Made by a program: the position numbers and the translations under genes
The notes under the pieces: generated by a model
The model's input: the letters and a program-made list of their open reading frames with translations, nothing else
What the model was told of the DNA's origin: nothing
The model's database searches: none
Source of the DNA: Novosphingobium sp.
GTDB lineage: Bacteria > Pseudomonadota > Alphaproteobacteria > Sphingomonadales > Sphingomonadaceae
DNA: 61,968 nucleotides
Reading direction: 5' to 3'
Assembly (NCBI RefSeq): GCF_030696665.1
Contig: NZ_JAUYRV010000037.1
Span: 1-61,968 of the forward strand
In this document: positions 26,502-34,716 of the stretch, one piece after another
Layout of the letters: each line of letters opens with the position of its first letter
How positions within the stretch are numbered: the stretch's first letter is position 1

Positions 26502-27311
26502 ATGGCAGTGGCGGGAAAGACGATCTTCATTACCGGCGGCGCTTCGGGAATAGGCCGCGCGGTGGCGCAGCGCTTTGCGCAAGGTGGCTGGTTTGTGGGG
26601 CTGGCCGATGTTAACGAGGCCGGCATGGCGCAAACCGCAGCATCGCTGCCGCCTGCGCAAAGCTCCTGCCACAAACTCGACGTGCGCGACCGCGCGGCAT
26701 GGGATCAGGCGCTGGCCGATTGCGCCAAGGCTTCGAGCGGGCGGATCGATGTGGTGTTCAATAACGCTGGCGTTCCGATTGGTGGCGCAATCGTCGATCT
26801 CACGGCTGAGGAAATCGAACGCACCCTCGACATAAACCTCAAGGGCGTGATCTTCGGCGCACAGGCGGCGCACCCTTGGCTGAAGGCAAGCGCGCCGGGA
26901 TCGTGCCTGCTCAGCACCGCCAGTGCGGCGGGCATCTACGGCTCGCCCGGAGCCTCGGTCTATTCCGCCACCAAGTTCGGCGTGCGCGCCATCACCGAAT
27001 CGCTCGACGGTGAATGGGCCGAGGACGGGATCGCCGTTCGAGACCTGATGCCCAGCTTCATCGAAACGCCGTTGCTCGACCACGCCCCCAACCGCGCCAG
27101 CAACGAAGACATCCGCACCCGCGTGCTTGGTGCAGGACTAGAACTCACGCCGGTGAGTGACGTGGCCGAGGCTGCGTGGGCAGCGGTGCACGGTAGCCGG
27201 TTGCACACCGTGGTCGGCAAGACCGCCCGCAAACTGGCCTTCGCCTCGCGCTGGATGCCGGGGGCTTTGCGGAAACAGATGCGCGGTTCGGCAAAGCCGC
27301 TGGGGAAGTAG
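26502..27311 (+). CDS. short-chain dehydrogenase/reductase
   Basis: A 269-residue classical SDR with TGGASGIGRAVAQ (TGxxxGxG cofactor loop), NNAGV, a catalytic Ser in STASAAG and YSATK (YxxxK). It uses NAD(P)(H) on an unknown alcohol/ketone. ATG follows GCAGGGG. Probably co-transcribed with the glycosylase upstream. The C-terminal ~35 residues are basic. Confidence 0.87.
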   Translation: MAVAGKTIFITGGASGIGRAVAQRFAQGGWFVGLADVNEAGMAQTAASLPPAQSSCHKLDVRDRAAWDQALADCAKASSGRIDVVFNNAGVPIGGAIVDLTAEEIERTLDINLKGVIFGAQAAHPWLKASAPGSCLLSTASAAGIYGSPGASVYSATKFGVRAITESLDGEWAEDGIAVRDLMPSFIETPLLDHAPNRASNEDIRTRVLGAGLELTPVSDVAEAAWAAVHGSRLHTVVGKTARKLAFASRWMPGALRKQMRGSAKPLGK

Positions 27312-27328
27312 GGCCGACCCCACCCATC

Positions 27329-27357
27329 CGTTACCCCGGATCAAGCCCGGGGTGACG
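27329..27357. repeat. short palindromic repeat after the SDR gene
   Basis: CGTTACCCCGG-ATCAAGC-CCGGGGTGACG forms an inverted repeat with ~11-bp arms (one mismatch). It lies in a ~215-base non-coding gap (27312-27529) in which I see no gene. Its form resembles common alphaproteobacterial extragenic palindromes; it could also act as a terminator, though no T-run follows. Confidence 0.5.
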
Positions 27358-27529
27358 TCCGGTTTCGGGATCGCGCGTGAAGAACTTGAGCGACGGGAAT
27401 TGGTTGGATAGGCGAACGGCGGCTCTATATCTTCGTCGTCAGCGATCCGCGTCTGTCGACGTGTCCATGCAGCCAATCCGTCGGACGCGGGATCAAGTCG
27501 AATGCCATTTTTATACCCCCCGTGAACTT

Positions 27530-28204
27530 TTAAATTTGTTCATCTTTTGAGAGCGCAAAGCCGCTAAGCTTTGCATATTTGACTGCGTCACCAAAAGCAT
27601 TCGAGCAATTGACGATTCCGCGGCCGAAATAAGGATCACGCCACAGGTGACGGTCGCCGATGTCTTTCAGACTGAACACGGCTTTCTGCGGAGGCTGAGC
27701 TTCGGCATTGATGTGCCATCGACCGCGCCGCAGTCCATCTTCCATTCGCTCGTCGTAGAAGCCTCGCCAGGGTATTGTGGTATGGTCGGGATACAGGCTG
27801 TCGATCAACTGACAGCAGACAAACCAGTAGAAAGTATCAAACGGCTTCTCGTCCTGCTTGCTGAAGTACATCCCAACAGGCAAAAACTGATGAATACCGG
27901 GCTCGAAACGCTCCACCAAGTCTCGAAATCGAGACGAAACGAGCATTATTTCGTTGTTGCCAAAGGCATAGTCGGGCGGGAGTTTGGTCTTGCTTTTCCA
28001 CAGCACGGCCTTGGGCGCAGTGTCAGGCGCTATAGGATAGCCATAACCTAAGCGCCTGCTGTGATTCTCCTCGCCATTCGCATGCCTGTCCACTGCATCG
28101 GGGTTTAGGTATTCAACCTTGTCCCAGATGCCTTCCCGTGTGCCGACGACCTCGTTGTCCGGCTCGGTTTCATAGACGCTCACTTTGCCAATCGAGTAAA
28201 CCAT
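27530..28204 (-). CDS. Imm11-type (DUF1629) immunity-family protein, orphan
   Basis: A 224-residue soluble protein with no signal peptide or membrane segment. The central stretch NNEIMLVSSRFRDLVERFEPGIHQFLPVGMYF and following YWFVCCQLIDSLY fit the DUF1629/Imm11 pattern of predicted immunity proteins in polymorphic toxin loci; the match is from pattern memory, not a search. ATG 28204 has AGGAGA eight bases upstream; a TTG six codons earlier is possible. The gene and its flanks are visibly less GC-rich than the surroundings, hinting at acquisition. No toxin or secretion gene is beside it. Confidence 0.6.
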   Translation of the reverse strand: MVYSIGKVSVYETEPDNEVVGTREGIWDKVEYLNPDAVDRHANGEENHSRRLGYGYPIAPDTAPKAVLWKSKTKLPPDYAFGNNEIMLVSSRFRDLVERFEPGIHQFLPVGMYFSKQDEKPFDTFYWFVCCQLIDSLYPDHTTIPWRGFYDERMEDGLRRGRWHINAEAQPPQKAVFSLKDIGDRHLWRDPYFGRGIVNCSNAFGDAVKYAKLSGFALSKDEQI

Positions 28205-28402
28205 CACGCTATCTCCTGGCTGCAAGCGCCATGCGCTCGAATAGGCGGGTCCGGTTACGGTTTTCTCAATGGCGGGATAGATTACTGGACTTCGTTCGGA
28301 ACTGTGCGTCGTTCGTAGTTACTGCAACGGGGTCGTATCCTGAACGGCAGCTTTCAACCAAAGACCTCGAAAATCCGCCATTCCTCCGCGCGCCTCAACG
28401 CC

Positions 28403-28693
28403 TCAAACAAACCCCTCCATCGCCCGCGCCATCGCCGCATCTCTTGCCGACAACCCATCAGCATCGTGCGTCGTCAGCGTCACTTCCACGCGGTTGTAGA
28501 CGTTGAACCATTCCGGGTGATGATCGGCCTTTTCAGCGTAGAGGGCGACGCGGTTCATGAAGGCCCAGCTTTCCGAAAAATCGCCGAAGCGGAAAGTGCG
28601 GACCATCGCCAGACCATCTTCGCGCAATTGCCATTCGGGCAGTTCGGCCAGCAGGGCATCGCGTTCGGTATCGGTCAGGCGGGCTATGGTCAT
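28403..28693 (-). CDS. phhB: pterin-4-alpha-carbinolamine dehydratase
   Basis: A 96-residue PCD/DCoH protein with the active-site motif [20 protein letters not shown] and the trailing [11 protein letters not shown]. It dehydrates 4a-hydroxytetrahydropterin, recycling the cofactor of phenylalanine hydroxylase; in bacteria without that enzyme it may serve another pterin route. No phhA nearby. Divergent from ccmA with only 56 bases between starts. The ~200 bases between it and the Imm11 gene hold nothing I recognise. Confidence 0.9.
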   Translation of the reverse strand: MTIARLTDTERDALLAELPEWQLREDGLAMVRTFRFGDFSESWAFMNRVALYAEKADHHPEWFNVYNRVEVTLTTHDADGLSARDAAMARAMEGFV

Positions 28694-28749
28694 GCTTGGT
28701 CCTTTGGCATCCTTGGCAGGTGCGCTCGTTTCCCCTATCGCCCCATCCT

Positions 28750-29325
28750 ATGCAAGAGTGCGGTCTCGTCGCCACGGATATTGCCTGCAGGCGCGGGGAC
28801 CGGATTTTGTTCCGGGGCCTGTCGTTGTCCGTGCGTTCCGGCGGGATCGTGCACCTGGCTGGACCCAACGGCATTGGCAAATCGAGCCTCATCCGCATCC
28901 TCGCCGGATTGTTGCGGCCTTACGCAGGGATGGTCGAGCGCACCGGCGGCATCGCGCTGGCGGACGAGCGGCTTGCACTCGACGGGCACCAGCCCTTGGC
29001 GCAGGCGCTGGCCTTCTGGCAGCGCATCGACCGCGCCGAGCCGGAGCAAGCCGATTTCGGTCTGGCCGACCTGCTCGACGTGCCAGTGCGCTACTTGTCT
29101 ACCGGCCAGCGCAAGCGTGCAGCACTCGCCCGCGTGGCGGCCAGTGGCGCGCCGCTGTGGCTGCTGGACGAGCCGCTCAACGGTCTGGACACCTATTGGA
29201 CGGAGCAGGCGCAGGCCGCGATCGATGCGCATTGCCGGGCAGGCGGCGCCGTGGTGATCGCCTCGCACCAGCCGCTGGCGCTTGAAGCGGTGGACGAAAT
29301 CAAGCTGCTGGACTTTCAGGTATGA
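28750..29325 (+). CDS. ccmA: heme exporter ATP-binding protein CcmA
   Basis: A 191-residue ABC ATPase for cytochrome c maturation system I. Walker A GPNGIGKSS (about residues 35-43), signature YLSTGQRKRAALAR and Walker B LWLLDEPLNGLD are intact. CcmA powers release of holo-CcmE from CcmC. The stop overlaps ccmB by 4 bases. ccmC-H are not adjacent, so the ccm genes are split in this genome or lie elsewhere. Confidence 0.9.
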   Translation: MQECGLVATDIACRRGDRILFRGLSLSVRSGGIVHLAGPNGIGKSSLIRILAGLLRPYAGMVERTGGIALADERLALDGHQPLAQALAFWQRIDRAEPEQADFGLADLLDVPVRYLSTGQRKRAALARVAASGAPLWLLDEPLNGLDTYWTEQAQAAIDAHCRAGGAVVIASHQPLALEAVDEIKLLDFQV

Positions 29326-29984
29326 TCCGCAAGCTCTGGCCCATCTTCACCCGCGATCTCGCGCTGCTGACCCGCGGCGCGCAAGGGCGCGGCGGGGCGG
29401 TGCTGCCGCTGTTGTTCTTCCTCGCCGTGGCGATGCTGTTTCCCTTTGCGGTCGGGCCGGATGCGCGGTTGCTGGCGCGGACTGGGGCGGGGGTGATCTG
29501 GGTGGCGGCGCTGCTGGCGGCGATCCTGCCGCTCGACCGTCTGGTGGAACCTGACGTGGAAGCGGGGCTGTTCGACCAGTGGGCCTTGCGCGGCATTTCG
29601 GAAGAGGCATTGCTGGCGGTGCGCGTGCTGGCGCACTGGCTGAGTTTCGGCGTGCCGCTGATGCTGGCCGCGCCGCTGTCGGCCGGGCTGCTCTCGCTCG
29701 ATGCGCAGCAGTTGTGGACGGTGGAACTTGGTCTGCTGCTGGGCACACCGGGGCTGGCAGCGATAGGCGTGACGATTGCCGCGCTGACAGCCGGAATGCG
29801 CGCAGGCGCAGCGCTGGGCGGTCTGCTGGCGATCCCGATGGCGGTGCCGCTGCTGATCTTCGGCGCAGGCTCGCTCCAGCCAGACGGGGAGGGCGGTTTG
29901 GCCCTGCTGGCCGCATGCAGTCTCGTGGCGCTGGCCGTTGCGCCCTTTGCAGGCGGCGCTGCTATCCGGGCGGGGCGCGAGTAA
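29322..29984 (+). CDS. ccmB: heme exporter membrane protein CcmB
   Basis: A 220-residue inner-membrane protein with about six hydrophobic helices. The typical N-terminus (FTRDLALLTRGAQGRGGAVLPLLFFLAVAMLFPF) and loop LVEPDVEAGLFDQW support CcmB, the membrane partner of CcmA. ATGA overlap with ccmA fixes the start. Confidence 0.9.
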   Translation: MIRKLWPIFTRDLALLTRGAQGRGGAVLPLLFFLAVAMLFPFAVGPDARLLARTGAGVIWVAALLAAILPLDRLVEPDVEAGLFDQWALRGISEEALLAVRVLAHWLSFGVPLMLAAPLSAGLLSLDAQQLWTVELGLLLGTPGLAAIGVTIAALTAGMRAGAALGGLLAIPMAVPLLIFGAGSLQPDGEGGLALLAACSLVALAVAPFAGGAAIRAGRE

Positions 29985-30051
29985 TCGGGCTTCATCGCGG
30001 ACAAGCGCAAATTCGTTGGCAATTGCGCAAACAGCCCCTAACTCCGGCGCT

Positions 30052-31050
30052 ATGAACGCTCCACAGATTGCATCCGATACCATATCCCTCATCGGCAACA
30101 CGCCGCTCGTCCTGCTCAAAGGGCCGAGCGAGGCGGCAGGGGCCGAGATTTACGGCAAGTGCGAATTTGCCAATCCCGGCGCTTCGGTGAAAGACCGGGC
30201 GGCGCTGTGGATCGTGCGCGATGCTGAAGAGCGCGGCCTGTTGCAGCCTGGCGGCACGATAGTTGAAGGCACCGCGGGCAACACCGGCATCGGCCTTGCG
30301 CTGGTGGCCAATGCGCGTGGCTACAAATCGGTCATCGTCATGCCCGAAACGCAATCGCGCGAAAAGATGGACACCTTGCGTGCGCTGCGGGCCGAACTGG
30401 TGCTTGTTCCCGCCGCGCCCTTTTCGAACCCCGGCCACTTCGTCCACACCTCACGCCGCATTGCTGAGGAGACCGAAGGCGCGGTCTGGGCCAACCAGTT
30501 CGACAATATCGCCAACCGCCGCGCCCATATCGAAAGCACCGCGCCTGAAATCTGGGAGCAGATGGAGCACCGTATCGACGGTTTTACTTGCGCGGCCGGC
30601 ACTGGCGGCACCATCGCGGGCGTCGGGATGGGCCTCAAGGCCTTCGACGAGAACGTCACCATCGCGCTCACCGATCCGCATGGCGCAGCGCTCTACAACT
30701 ACTACGCCAATGGCGAACTTAAGTCCGAAGGGTCTTCAGTCGCCGAAGGCATCGGGCAGGGGCGCATCACCGCCAACCTCGATGGCGCGCCGATTGACAC
30801 CCAGTTCCGCATTTCGGACGAGGAAGGCCTCTACTGGGTAGAGCGCCTGCTGGCCGATGAAGGCCTGTGCCTTGGCCTTTCCAGCGGGATCAACGTGGCG
30901 GGAGCGGTGGCACTGGCCAAGCAACTCGGGCCGGGCAGCCGCGTGGCCACTATCCTGTGCGACACCGGGTTCCGCTATCTTTCCTCGCTCTACAATGCCG
31001 AGTGGTTGAAGAGCAAAAATCTGCCGGTGTTCCCTTGGCTGGAGCAATAG
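30052..31050 (+). CDS. cysK: cysteine synthase A
   Basis: A 332-residue PLP enzyme making cysteine from O-acetylserine and sulfide. The PLP lysine lies in NPGASVKDRAAL, the substrate loop is EGTAGNTGIGLA, and the PLP-phosphate loop is AAGTGGTIAGVG. The SDEEGLYWVERLL and LSSGINVAGA stretches suit the longer 'cysteine synthase A-like' subgroup, so a cystathionine-related activity cannot be excluded. ATG 30052 starts the conserved sequence (ISLIGNTPLV). No sulfate-assimilation genes adjacent. Confidence 0.9.
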   Translation: MNAPQIASDTISLIGNTPLVLLKGPSEAAGAEIYGKCEFANPGASVKDRAALWIVRDAEERGLLQPGGTIVEGTAGNTGIGLALVANARGYKSVIVMPETQSREKMDTLRALRAELVLVPAAPFSNPGHFVHTSRRIAEETEGAVWANQFDNIANRRAHIESTAPEIWEQMEHRIDGFTCAAGTGGTIAGVGMGLKAFDENVTIALTDPHGAALYNYYANGELKSEGSSVAEGIGQGRITANLDGAPIDTQFRISDEEGLYWVERLLADEGLCLGLSSGINVAGAVALAKQLGPGSRVATILCDTGFRYLSSLYNAEWLKSKNLPVFPWLEQ

Positions 31051-31065
31051 GCTAGAACAGCCGAT

Positions 31066-31476
31066 ATGGCGCTTTTCGGCATCCGATCGGCAAGGCAGGC
31101 TTCCGCACAATCGCTGGCGGAGCAGGCCGCTGCCGAACAGGCTTCTGCGGCGAGCATGCTGGCGCACGTCCCGCCCAGCCGCCGCGAATTGCGCGCGCAG
31201 GCGGTTCACCGCTTGCAGGTGGGCATGTTCGGCCTTGCGGGCATGTTGCTGCTTGTCAGCCTCGCCAATGTGATCATGGACCGCGCCAAGTTCATCGATG
31301 CCAGCGCGGTCAACACGGCGGACCCGGTGATCGAGGCGAGCGAGACGTCGGCCAAAGACCCGCTGGCCGACATGGGCGTTGCCCCGCAACTTCCCGTGAC
31401 CGCCGGTGAAAAGCCGACGGTGGCGATTTCGCCCGCCCCGCCGCCGACACCTGCACCCACGGTGCGCGCGCCGTAG
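31066..31476 (+). CDS. hypothetical single-pass membrane protein
   Basis: 136 residues. A cytoplasmic Ala/Gln-rich N-terminus is followed by one membrane helix (about residues 60-75, LAGMLLLVSLANVI) and a periplasmic tail ending in a Pro/Ala/Thr-rich stretch. No recognised domain. It sits 15 bases after cysK and 5 bases before the GldG-like gene, so it is probably made with the latter. Function unknown. Confidence 0.65.
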   Translation: MALFGIRSARQASAQSLAEQAAAEQASAASMLAHVPPSRRELRAQAVHRLQVGMFGLAGMLLLVSLANVIMDRAKFIDASAVNTADPVIEASETSAKDPLADMGVAPQLPVTAGEKPTVAISPAPPPTPAPTVRAP

Positions 31477-31481
31477 CCCTG

Positions 31482-32210
31482 ATGCGTTTCAGCCGCCGCA
31501 CGGCGCTGGCTTTGGCGGCGTTCGTTGTTGTCGCTCTGACCGGCTGGTTACTTTTCCCGCCTTCCGCCGCCAGGCAGGACCGCGTGGTTGGCTTATTTAC
31601 CAGTCTGCCGATCTTGTGGAGCGAGACTGGCGATTTCAAGAAACTCGTCGATGCCCCGGCAAAGCCGCACTGGGCGCGAACTGTGCTCGAAGAGCGAGGG
31701 CGGCTGGTCCCGCTTGATACGCTGCTGGATCTGTCCGCTTTGCGCGACCTTGTCATCGCGCAGCCTCGGCCGCTTGCGCCCGAAGAAAACGTCGCTCTCG
31801 ACGCATGGGTGCGCACAGGCGGGCATGTGCTGCTCTTTGCCGATCCGATGCTGACGCAGGACAGTGCCTTTGCGCTGGGAGACCGGCGGCGGCCGCAGGA
31901 CGTGGTGCTGATCTCGCCGATTCTCGCGCGTTGGGGCCTTGGTCTGACCTTTGACGAAGATCAGCCTGCTGGGCTGCGGGAAAGTGCGGGCGAAGGCCTG
32001 CCCGTCAACCTTCCCGGCGCGTTCACGGTGGTCTCAGGCGGGCATGACGCGGTTTGCCGGATTGGCCAGAACGGTCTCGTCGCCCGGTGTGATGTGGGGA
32101 AAGGGCGGGCCGTGGTTGTTGCTGACGCTGCGTTGCTTGAAAGCGGTGAGGGGGGGACCGCACGTATTTCAGGGCTAAAACGCTTGCTGGATGATGCGTT
32201 TGCGCGTTGA
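31482..32210 (+). CDS. GldG/IFT52-like periplasmic protein
   Basis: A 242-residue protein with an N-terminal signal-anchor (TALALAAFVVVALTGWLLF), then a single alpha/beta domain. The stretch LRDLVIAQPRPLAPEENVALDAWVRTGGHVLLFADPML is typical of GldG/DUF4350-like ABC-transporter accessory domains. The remaining C-terminus (RCDVGKGRAVVVADAALL) completes that fold. No ATPase or permease is encoded beside it. Likely co-transcribed with the preceding membrane protein. Exact function unknown. Confidence 0.6.
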   Translation: MRFSRRTALALAAFVVVALTGWLLFPPSAARQDRVVGLFTSLPILWSETGDFKKLVDAPAKPHWARTVLEERGRLVPLDTLLDLSALRDLVIAQPRPLAPEENVALDAWVRTGGHVLLFADPMLTQDSAFALGDRRRPQDVVLISPILARWGLGLTFDEDQPAGLRESAGEGLPVNLPGAFTVVSGGHDAVCRIGQNGLVARCDVGKGRAVVVADAALLESGEGGTARISGLKRLLDDAFAR

Positions 32211-32525
32211 TTTGCGTCTGGGAGCGGGAAACTGCGGGACAGCCACGGGCCGGAGAATCATGTTCGATCAGGACGCAGGGGATTCCGGGGGTTATTCGTG
32301 CCACTATTTGCGGCATGCTATGGTTACTCGCGCGTCAATAAGTAGAAAAAATGCTACGGATTCATAGATAGTCCGCGTTTTCCCGCATTTTCCCCTTTTC
32401 GCCCGCGCTATCCCGCGTTAGTAGTTCCTTTCATCGGGACGAACTCCAGTCGCATCCACGGGGGATGAGTCGGCATTGCGCGAAGGCGTGTTGCCGAGCG
32501 AGGGAGCTTTTCGTCCGCGAGCGGG
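32211..32525 (+). promoter_or_regulatory. mraZ/dcw promoter region
   Basis: A ~315-base gene-free gap, AT-richer in its middle, before the first dcw gene. No convincing -35/-10 pair can be named by eye. Its distinctive feature is the five-fold 10-bp array at 32367-32416, listed separately. Confidence 0.6.
32367..32416 (-). promoter_or_regulatory. five 10-bp repeats: putative MraZ operator
   Basis: Read on the minus strand, five consecutive decamers share a G-rich core: GCGGGATAGC, GCGGGCGAAA, AGGGGAAAAT, GCGGGAAAAC and GCGGACTATC. MraZ proteins are known to bind arrays of short TGGG-type repeats spaced by one helical turn upstream of their own gene. The period, the G-tract and the position ~110-160 bases before mraZ all fit. 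Confidence 0.6.
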
Positions 32526-33032
32526 GTGTCACGCGTGACGGGAGGGCCGGTAAATCTGGTAGGACAGGGCTTTTCGCCACGCGGCGAAAAGGGCCGCTTT
32601 GTCCTGCCTGCCGACTTCCGCGCCGACATCTTCACAGCTTCTGCCAACGCCCGCGTCCTCTGCCTCGACAAGCATCCGCGCCTGCCGTGCCTCACCGGCT
32701 TTGGCCTTTCCCGCCTTGCCGATTTCGCCGCCGAAATTGACCGTGAGGAAGAGAAGAAGCTGCGGCTTGGCCAGGATTTTGACCGCGATGCTGCCGAGGG
32801 GCAGGTCTATGGCTTCTATCGCGCCAGCTATGACGACAGCGGTCGGTTCGTGCTGCCCGATTATCTGTCCGAGTTGGGTCAAGTGGAGGACGGCCTCTAT
32901 TTCCACGGTGGTGGCCGCCAAATCACCATCTGGAACCCGCGCATCCTTTTCGAACAGGGCGAGGCATGGGCCATCGCCCAAGCCGGTTGCCGCGCAAAGA
33001 TGGCCGAAGCTGCCAAGGGGAAGCGCAAGTGA
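32526..33032 (+). CDS. mraZ: transcriptional regulator MraZ
   Basis: 168 residues with two SpoVT-AbrB repeats, each with the MraZ signature: [13 protein letters not shown] (first, ~residues 20-32) and [15 protein letters not shown] (second, ~103-117). MraZ forms ring-shaped oligomers and represses the dcw operon. The start is uncertain: GTG 32526 or GTG 32535, neither with a good ribosome-binding site. The sequence before GEKGRF ([11 protein letters not shown]) differs from the usual MraZ beginning. Its stop overlaps the rsmH GTG by 4 bases. Confidence 0.88.
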   Translation: MSRVTGGPVNLVGQGFSPRGEKGRFVLPADFRADIFTASANARVLCLDKHPRLPCLTGFGLSRLADFAAEIDREEEKKLRLGQDFDRDAAEGQVYGFYRASYDDSGRFVLPDYLSELGQVEDGLYFHGGGRQITIWNPRILFEQGEAWAIAQAGCRAKMAEAAKGKRK

Positions 33033-34018
33033 GCGCCCCTGAATTGACGCGCGCGCCGCACATTCCCGTTTTGCTTGATGAAGTCGTTACCGCGCTGAAC
33101 CCGCAGGCCGGTGACCTGATCGTCGACGCCACGTTCGGCGCGGGCGGCTACACCCGTCGCCTGCTGGAATCGGGCGCGACCGTTCATGCCTTTGACCGCG
33201 ATCCCGATGCGATTGCGGCGGGACAACTCTGGGGAGAAACCGGTGGAGAAGAGCCACGCCTCATTCTCCATCCGCGCCGCTTTTCCGAATTGGCAGAAGG
33301 GCTTGCTGACGTAGGGATTGCGGGCGTGCACGGCGTCGTCTTCGATATTGGCGTCAGCTCGATGCAACTCGATCAGGCGGCGCGCGGCTTTGCCTTCTCC
33401 TCCGACGGTCCATTAGACATGAGGATGTCGCAGGACGGTCCGAGCGCGGCTGATTTCCTGAATGAAGCCAGTGAGGAAGATATAGCGGACGTCCTCTATC
33501 GCTACGGCGAGGAGCGCCAGTCGCGCCGTATTGCCCGCGCAGTCGTCGCTGCCCGCCCGCTCACCACCACCGGCCAGTTCGCCGCTGTCGTGCGCAAGGC
33601 CGTCGGCTATCGCCCCGACATAAAGGGGCCGAAGGCGCAGAAGGATCCTGCTACACGCAGCTTTCAGGCCGTGCGCATCCACGTGAACGGAGAGCTGGAC
33701 GAACTGATCCAGGGCCTCGCCGCTGCTGAAAAGGTGCTGCTGCCCGGCGGTCGCATCGTGGTGGTCAGCTTCCACAGTCTTGAAGACCGCATCGTCAAGC
33801 AGTTCCTCCGCGAGGCGGCAGGCGCGCTTCCGGCAGGCTCACGCCATATGCCCCAGATTGCGACAAAGTCCGTTGCAGTGTTCGAAAAGCCGTCAGCGGC
33901 GATCCGCCCTTCGGCAGAGGAAGAAGCGCGCAATCCGCGTGCCCGCTCGGCCACGCTGCGCTGGGCCGTGCGCACCGCCGCACCTGCGCGGGAAACAATG
34001 GGGAGGGCAGCGGCATGA
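33029..34018 (+). CDS. rsmH: 16S rRNA (cytosine(1402)-N(4))-methyltransferase
   Basis: 329 residues (formerly MraW). It methylates C1402 in the ribosomal P site using SAM. Motifs are [13 protein letters not shown]-binding [40 protein letters not shown] and the C-terminal [19 protein letters not shown] start overlapping the mraZ stop (GTGA); stop overlaps ftsL (ATGA). Confidence 0.95.
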   Translation: MSAPELTRAPHIPVLLDEVVTALNPQAGDLIVDATFGAGGYTRRLLESGATVHAFDRDPDAIAAGQLWGETGGEEPRLILHPRRFSELAEGLADVGIAGVHGVVFDIGVSSMQLDQAARGFAFSSDGPLDMRMSQDGPSAADFLNEASEEDIADVLYRYGEERQSRRIARAVVAARPLTTTGQFAAVVRKAVGYRPDIKGPKAQKDPATRSFQAVRIHVNGELDELIQGLAAAEKVLLPGGRIVVVSFHSLEDRIVKQFLREAAGALPAGSRHMPQIATKSVAVFEKPSAAIRPSAEEEARNPRARSATLRWAVRTAAPARETMGRAAA

Positions 34019-34716
34019 TCGCATCGGCTAATCGTCTCCGCTCGGTCGGCTGGCTGGTCCTGCTCGGGCTATGCCTTGCGCTCGTCCTCGTGCTGGCATT
34101 CCGCGTCAACGCACTGCGCAGCCAGATTCACCAGACCGAATCCCGCATCGTCGCACTGAAGCAGGAAAAGCTGTATCTCGAAACCGAGTTCGAAACGCGC
34201 TCCAACCAGCAGCAGCTCAAGGTCTGGAACGATGTCGAGTTCGGCTATGCCGCGCCCGGCGCAGGCCAGTACCTTGAAGGCGAACGTCAACTCGCCGCCC
34301 TCAGCGTGCCCACCCTGGCCGATGCCCCCGCGCCGATCCGTGTGGCGAGCGTCGACGACAGCGTGATCGCGTCTGCCGCGTTCCCGGCGATGGTCTCCCC
34401 GTTGTCGGGCAAGCCACTGGACGCCAAGGCTGAGAAGATCGAGGCAAAAGCGGAGCCGCGCACTGCCAAGGTCGTCCATGACGAAGCTGTCGAAACGCTC
34501 AACGAACGGCTCGGCAAAGTCGTCGATTCGCGCCCGCGCAAGCCGGTGCTGAACGAGACTGCATCTGACAAGGACAAGCCAGCGGCGAAAAAGGCCAACA
34601 AGCCTGCCAAGGTGGAAAAGGCCGTCGCCGCTGCGGATAAGTCGAAGACCAAGGGCAGCAAGGCGGCACCTGCCCCTCGCGCAGCCAAGGGCAAGGAGGC
34701 TAAGGCAGCCAAGTGA
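34015..34716 (+). CDS. ftsL: cell division protein FtsL-like, with long Ala/Lys-rich C-terminal extension
   Basis: 233 residues. One N-terminal membrane helix (about residues 12-30, [18 protein letters not shown]) is followed by a heptad-patterned region ([21 protein letters not shown]...[10 protein letters not shown]), as in FtsL, which joins FtsB and FtsQ to activate FtsWI. Position between rsmH and ftsI supports the call. Unusually, the last ~100 residues are almost all Ala, Lys, Asp, Glu and Pro, roughly doubling the usual ~100-120-residue length. ATGA overlap with rsmH; GTGA overlap with ftsI. Confidence 0.85.
   Translation: MIASANRLRSVGWLVLLGLCLALVLVLAFRVNALRSQIHQTESRIVALKQEKLYLETEFETRSNQQQLKVWNDVEFGYAAPGAGQYLEGERQLAALSVPTLADAPAPIRVASVDDSVIASAAFPAMVSPLSGKPLDAKAEKIEAKAEPRTAKVVHDEAVETLNERLGKVVDSRPRKPVLNETASDKDKPAAKKANKPAKVEKAVAAADKSKTKGSKAAPAPRAAKGKEAKAAK

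Noticed and set aside
27530..28402. Complete toxin-immunity module
   Set aside because: No toxin frame can be read on either side; the upstream 200 bases contain stops in all frames apart from a short run into the gene itself.
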